Assembly (NCBI GenBank): GCA_030627405.1 | Contig: DAOUSD010000129.1 | Coordinates: forward strand, 1 to 5,944 | From: Deltaproteobacteria bacterium | GTDB taxonomy: Bacteria > Desulfobacterota > Desulfobacteria > Desulfobacterales > ETH-SRB1 | Length of the DNA stretch: 5,944 nt | Reading direction: 5' to 3' | Part shown: positions 4,410 through 5,944 of the stretch, one piece after another | Layout of the letters: each line of letters begins with the position of its first letter | How positions within the stretch are numbered: position 1 is the first letter of the stretch | Notes under the pieces: generated by a model | The model's input: the letters and a program-made list of their open reading frames with translations, nothing else | Databases searched by the model: none | Told to the model about the DNA's origin: nothing | Made by a program: the position numbers and the translations under genes

Positions 4410-5762
4410 TTAAATACCAAGGAGGGTTGTGGCTATCTGAAAATAGAAAAATACGCTGATAATGTCGACGGATGTTGTTACAAAAGGACTGGAAGCTACG
4501 GCAGGATCTATATTTATTCTCGCAAAAGCCATCGGTACCATAGAGCCTATCAGAGCAGCAAGAGACATGGAACAAATGACGGCAAATCCAACGCTCAGCG
4601 CAAGTGCCACGGTATCATAACGAAATTGAGCCACCATACCGATAAGAAAACCATATATCACGCCCAGAATAAAACCGACGGATAGTTGCTTAAAAACTAC
4701 AGACCAGATATCTCTTACATTGAGCTGCCCTGTTGCAAGACCACGTACAACAATAGAAGAAGACTGGGTGCCGACATTACCACCCATATTCATGATTACC
4801 GGTATAAATGCCGCAAGATAAGCAACCTTGCTCAAACTGTCTTGAAAATGACAAATAATAAAAAATGCAATTATACCACCAACGCAGCTTGCAAACAACC
4901 AGGGCAAACGAGTCCTCGTGCTTTTAAAAACAGACTGGGTTTCGATAAATTCCTCACCTGCACCGGCCATTTTCAATATATCCTGTGTAGCCTCATCTCT
5001 GATAATATCAATAATATCATCGACGGTAACTATACCAACCAGCTTGTTTGTGTCATCTACAACAGGAACCGCAAGAATATCATAACGTGCAACTATCTTG
5101 GCCACCTCCTCCTGATCCATTTCTGTCTCAACGGAAAAAACATCAGTTGTCATAAATTGTTTAAGGGGAGTGTCAGGATGGACTACGACTAACTGCCTTA
5201 ATGAACTCACGCCAACAAGCCTGCCATGATCATCCACAACATAAAGATAAAAAGGCATCTCAACATCCAGATGCTCTTTCTGCAGCGACTCGATTGCCTC
5301 TTTTGCGGTTGTGTCCTCCTTCAAGGCAATAAAATCCGGAACCATGATACCGCCGGCAGTATCATCACCATATCGCAGTAAGTCTTCAACCTCTTCAGAC
5401 CCCTCTTTTTTCATCTTCTCGAGGATGGTATCAGACTTTTCCTTTGGCAGTCGTCCTATTATGTCGGCAACATCATCTGTGGGCATTTGTTCCAGGATCT
5501 CGACAAATTCGTCCAAATCCATGTCTTCTATGAAGTTAGAAAAAATATCTTCATCAAGCTCGCTGAAAAGGACACCCTTTTGCTGTGCGTCCTTTATCAT
5601 ATCAAAGAGCTTGCGCTGGTTAAGAAGCGATAAAGAACGGAACACAACAGACATATCAGCCGCATGTGTCTTGTCTACAATCTTGCGGAGATGAGTTGTA
5701 GCATCTCTTCTCAATAATCTTTTGATGCTTTCAACAAGTATTTTATTGCGCTCACTCAACAT
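4410..5762 (-). CDS. mgtE: Magnesium transporter MgtE, complete
   Basis: A 450-residue inner-membrane Mg2+ channel that closes when cytosolic Mg2+ is high. In order there is an N-terminal superhelical domain (about 1-130, with the acidic EDMDLDEFVEILEQMPTDD stretch), then two CBS domains (about 138-200 and 202-258). CBS1 starts after GDDTAGGIMVPDF, and CBS2 contains VARYDILAVPVVDD and LVGIVTVDDIIDII. A plug/linker helix (about 259-284) leads to five membrane segments (about 287-450). The pore signatures are present: PVIMNMGGNVGTQSSSI (321-337) and INIDPAVASSPFVTTSVDII (416-435). D433 is at the position of the Mg2+-coordinating pore aspartate, D432, of Thermus MgtE. Length is normal. The ATG at 5762 is the only option, because an in-frame stop lies 7 codons upstream; its ribosome binding site is weak. 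It heads the mgtE-recO-kinase run. Confidence 0.97.
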   Translation of the reverse strand: MLSERNKILVESIKRLLRRDATTHLRKIVDKTHAADMSVVFRSLSLLNQRKLFDMIKDAQQKGVLFSELDEDIFSNFIEDMDLDEFVEILEQMPTDDVADIIGRLPKEKSDTILEKMKKEGSEEVEDLLRYGDDTAGGIMVPDFIALKEDTTAKEAIESLQKEHLDVEMPFYLYVVDDHGRLVGVSSLRQLVVVHPDTPLKQFMTTDVFSVETEMDQEEVAKIVARYDILAVPVVDDTNKLVGIVTVDDIIDIIRDEATQDILKMAGAGEEFIETQSVFKSTRTRLPWLFASCVGGIIAFFIICHFQDSLSKVAYLAAFIPVIMNMGGNVGTQSSSIVVRGLATGQLNVRDIWSVVFKQLSVGFILGVIYGFLIGMVAQFRYDTVALALSVGFAVICSMSLAALIGSMVPMAFARINIDPAVASSPFVTTSVDIISVFFYFQIATTLLGI

Positions 5763-5822
5763 AATTTTTTCGCTATACTTTTACTAATCCCTGACCCATG
5801 ATCCTATAGACTTTCAGATAAT

Positions 5823-5892
5823 TAATTTCACAAGGCCAGATGGAGGAGGGCGTATTAGTTATACGTCAACGACTGATAACACAGTGAAATTA
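5823..5892. repeat. Nested inverted repeat upstream of mgtE
   Basis: TAATTTCAC (5823-5831) and GTGAAATTA (5884-5892) form a perfect 9-bp outer stem enclosing 52 bases. Inside is a second hairpin, CGTAT (5851-5855) / ATACG (5861-5865), extendable by a G-T and a G-C pair to 5849-5867. It could be a small palindromic repeat element or a structured mgtE leader. It does not resemble the M-box or other Mg2+ riboswitches as far as I can judge. A poor candidate promoter (TTGTGA, 19 bases, TATAGG; 5833-5803 on the minus strand) overlaps its left arm. Confidence 0.4.
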
Positions 5893-5904
5893 TTCGACCT
5901 GTGC

Positions 5905-5932
5905 GGTTAGCTTTTAGCCATTAGCGGTTAGC
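5905..5932 (+). repeat. Heptanucleotide tandem repeat, four NNTTAGC units
   Basis: Units are GGTTAGC (5905), TTTTAGC (5912), CATTAGC (5919) and GGTTAGC (5926), followed by TTTTGGA, which keeps the register and half the pattern. The period is 7, as in the arrays around 3537-3632, but the unit sequence is different. The array runs towards the right edge of the window and may continue beyond it. Confidence 0.75.
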
Positions 5933-5944
5933 TTTTGGATAAAA

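Noticed and set aside
4686..5192. Long plus-strand open frame inside mgtE
   Set aside because: It lies antisense to the well-conserved MgtE CBS and pore regions, has no recognisable domain and has low-complexity composition; it is a shadow frame.
5311..5694. Serine-rich plus-strand open frame of 127 codons
   Set aside because: It is antisense to the MgtE N-domain. The Ser richness reflects complement of acidic codons, and no ribosome binding site or homology is apparent.
5763..5944. M-box Mg2+ riboswitch before mgtE
   Set aside because: I cannot recognise the conserved M-box core or a terminator switch; only short palindromes are visible.

Overview
The window looks like a moderately AT-rich bacterial chromosome segment, most plausibly from a Desulfobacterota (deltaproteobacterial, sulfate-reducer-like) genome. 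That assignment is an inference. It rests on the style of the glyQ, recO and mgtE products, on a GHMP kinase followed by a small ferredoxin, and on short dispersed repeats of kinds I associate with that group. It is not read from a marker gene.

Layout. On the minus strand, reading right to left, there is a compact gene run: mgtE (CBS-gated Mg2+ channel, complete), recO (DNA repair, complete, 3 nt after mgtE), a GHMP-family sugar kinase (complete, unknown substrate) and the first ~31 codons of a 4Fe-4S ferredoxin-like gene overlapping the kinase end. The ferredoxin is cut off abruptly. The left edge carries the 5' three quarters of glyQ (glycyl-tRNA synthetase alpha subunit), also on the minus strand. 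Between glyQ and the broken ferredoxin lies about 1.7 kb of accessory DNA. It holds a plus-strand FitAB/VapBC-type toxin-antitoxin pair with its own promoter and operator-like repeats, a REP-like dispersed repeat, several palindromes and two short gene remnants (one probable DUF4143 ATPase tail, one possible SfsA head).

How it fits together. recO and glyQ often lie close together in bacterial genomes. Here they share a strand but are 2.9 kb apart, so the kinase/ferredoxin pair and the toxin-antitoxin island may have been inserted between them, followed by deletion. The toxin-antitoxin pair appears intact, with all four PIN acidic residues present. It is the only living gene pair in an otherwise decayed segment.

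The least ordinary signals are heptanucleotide tandem repeats at two places. Four GTTTACG-type units and four CGTGAAC-type units face each other between the kinase and recO, and the second set encodes the last residues of RecO. A different heptamer array (NNTTAGC) sits upstream of mgtE. I found no strong evidence for a wholly new defence or metabolic system. The best leads are the heptamer repeats, the kinase-ferredoxin pairing and the double-truncation junction.
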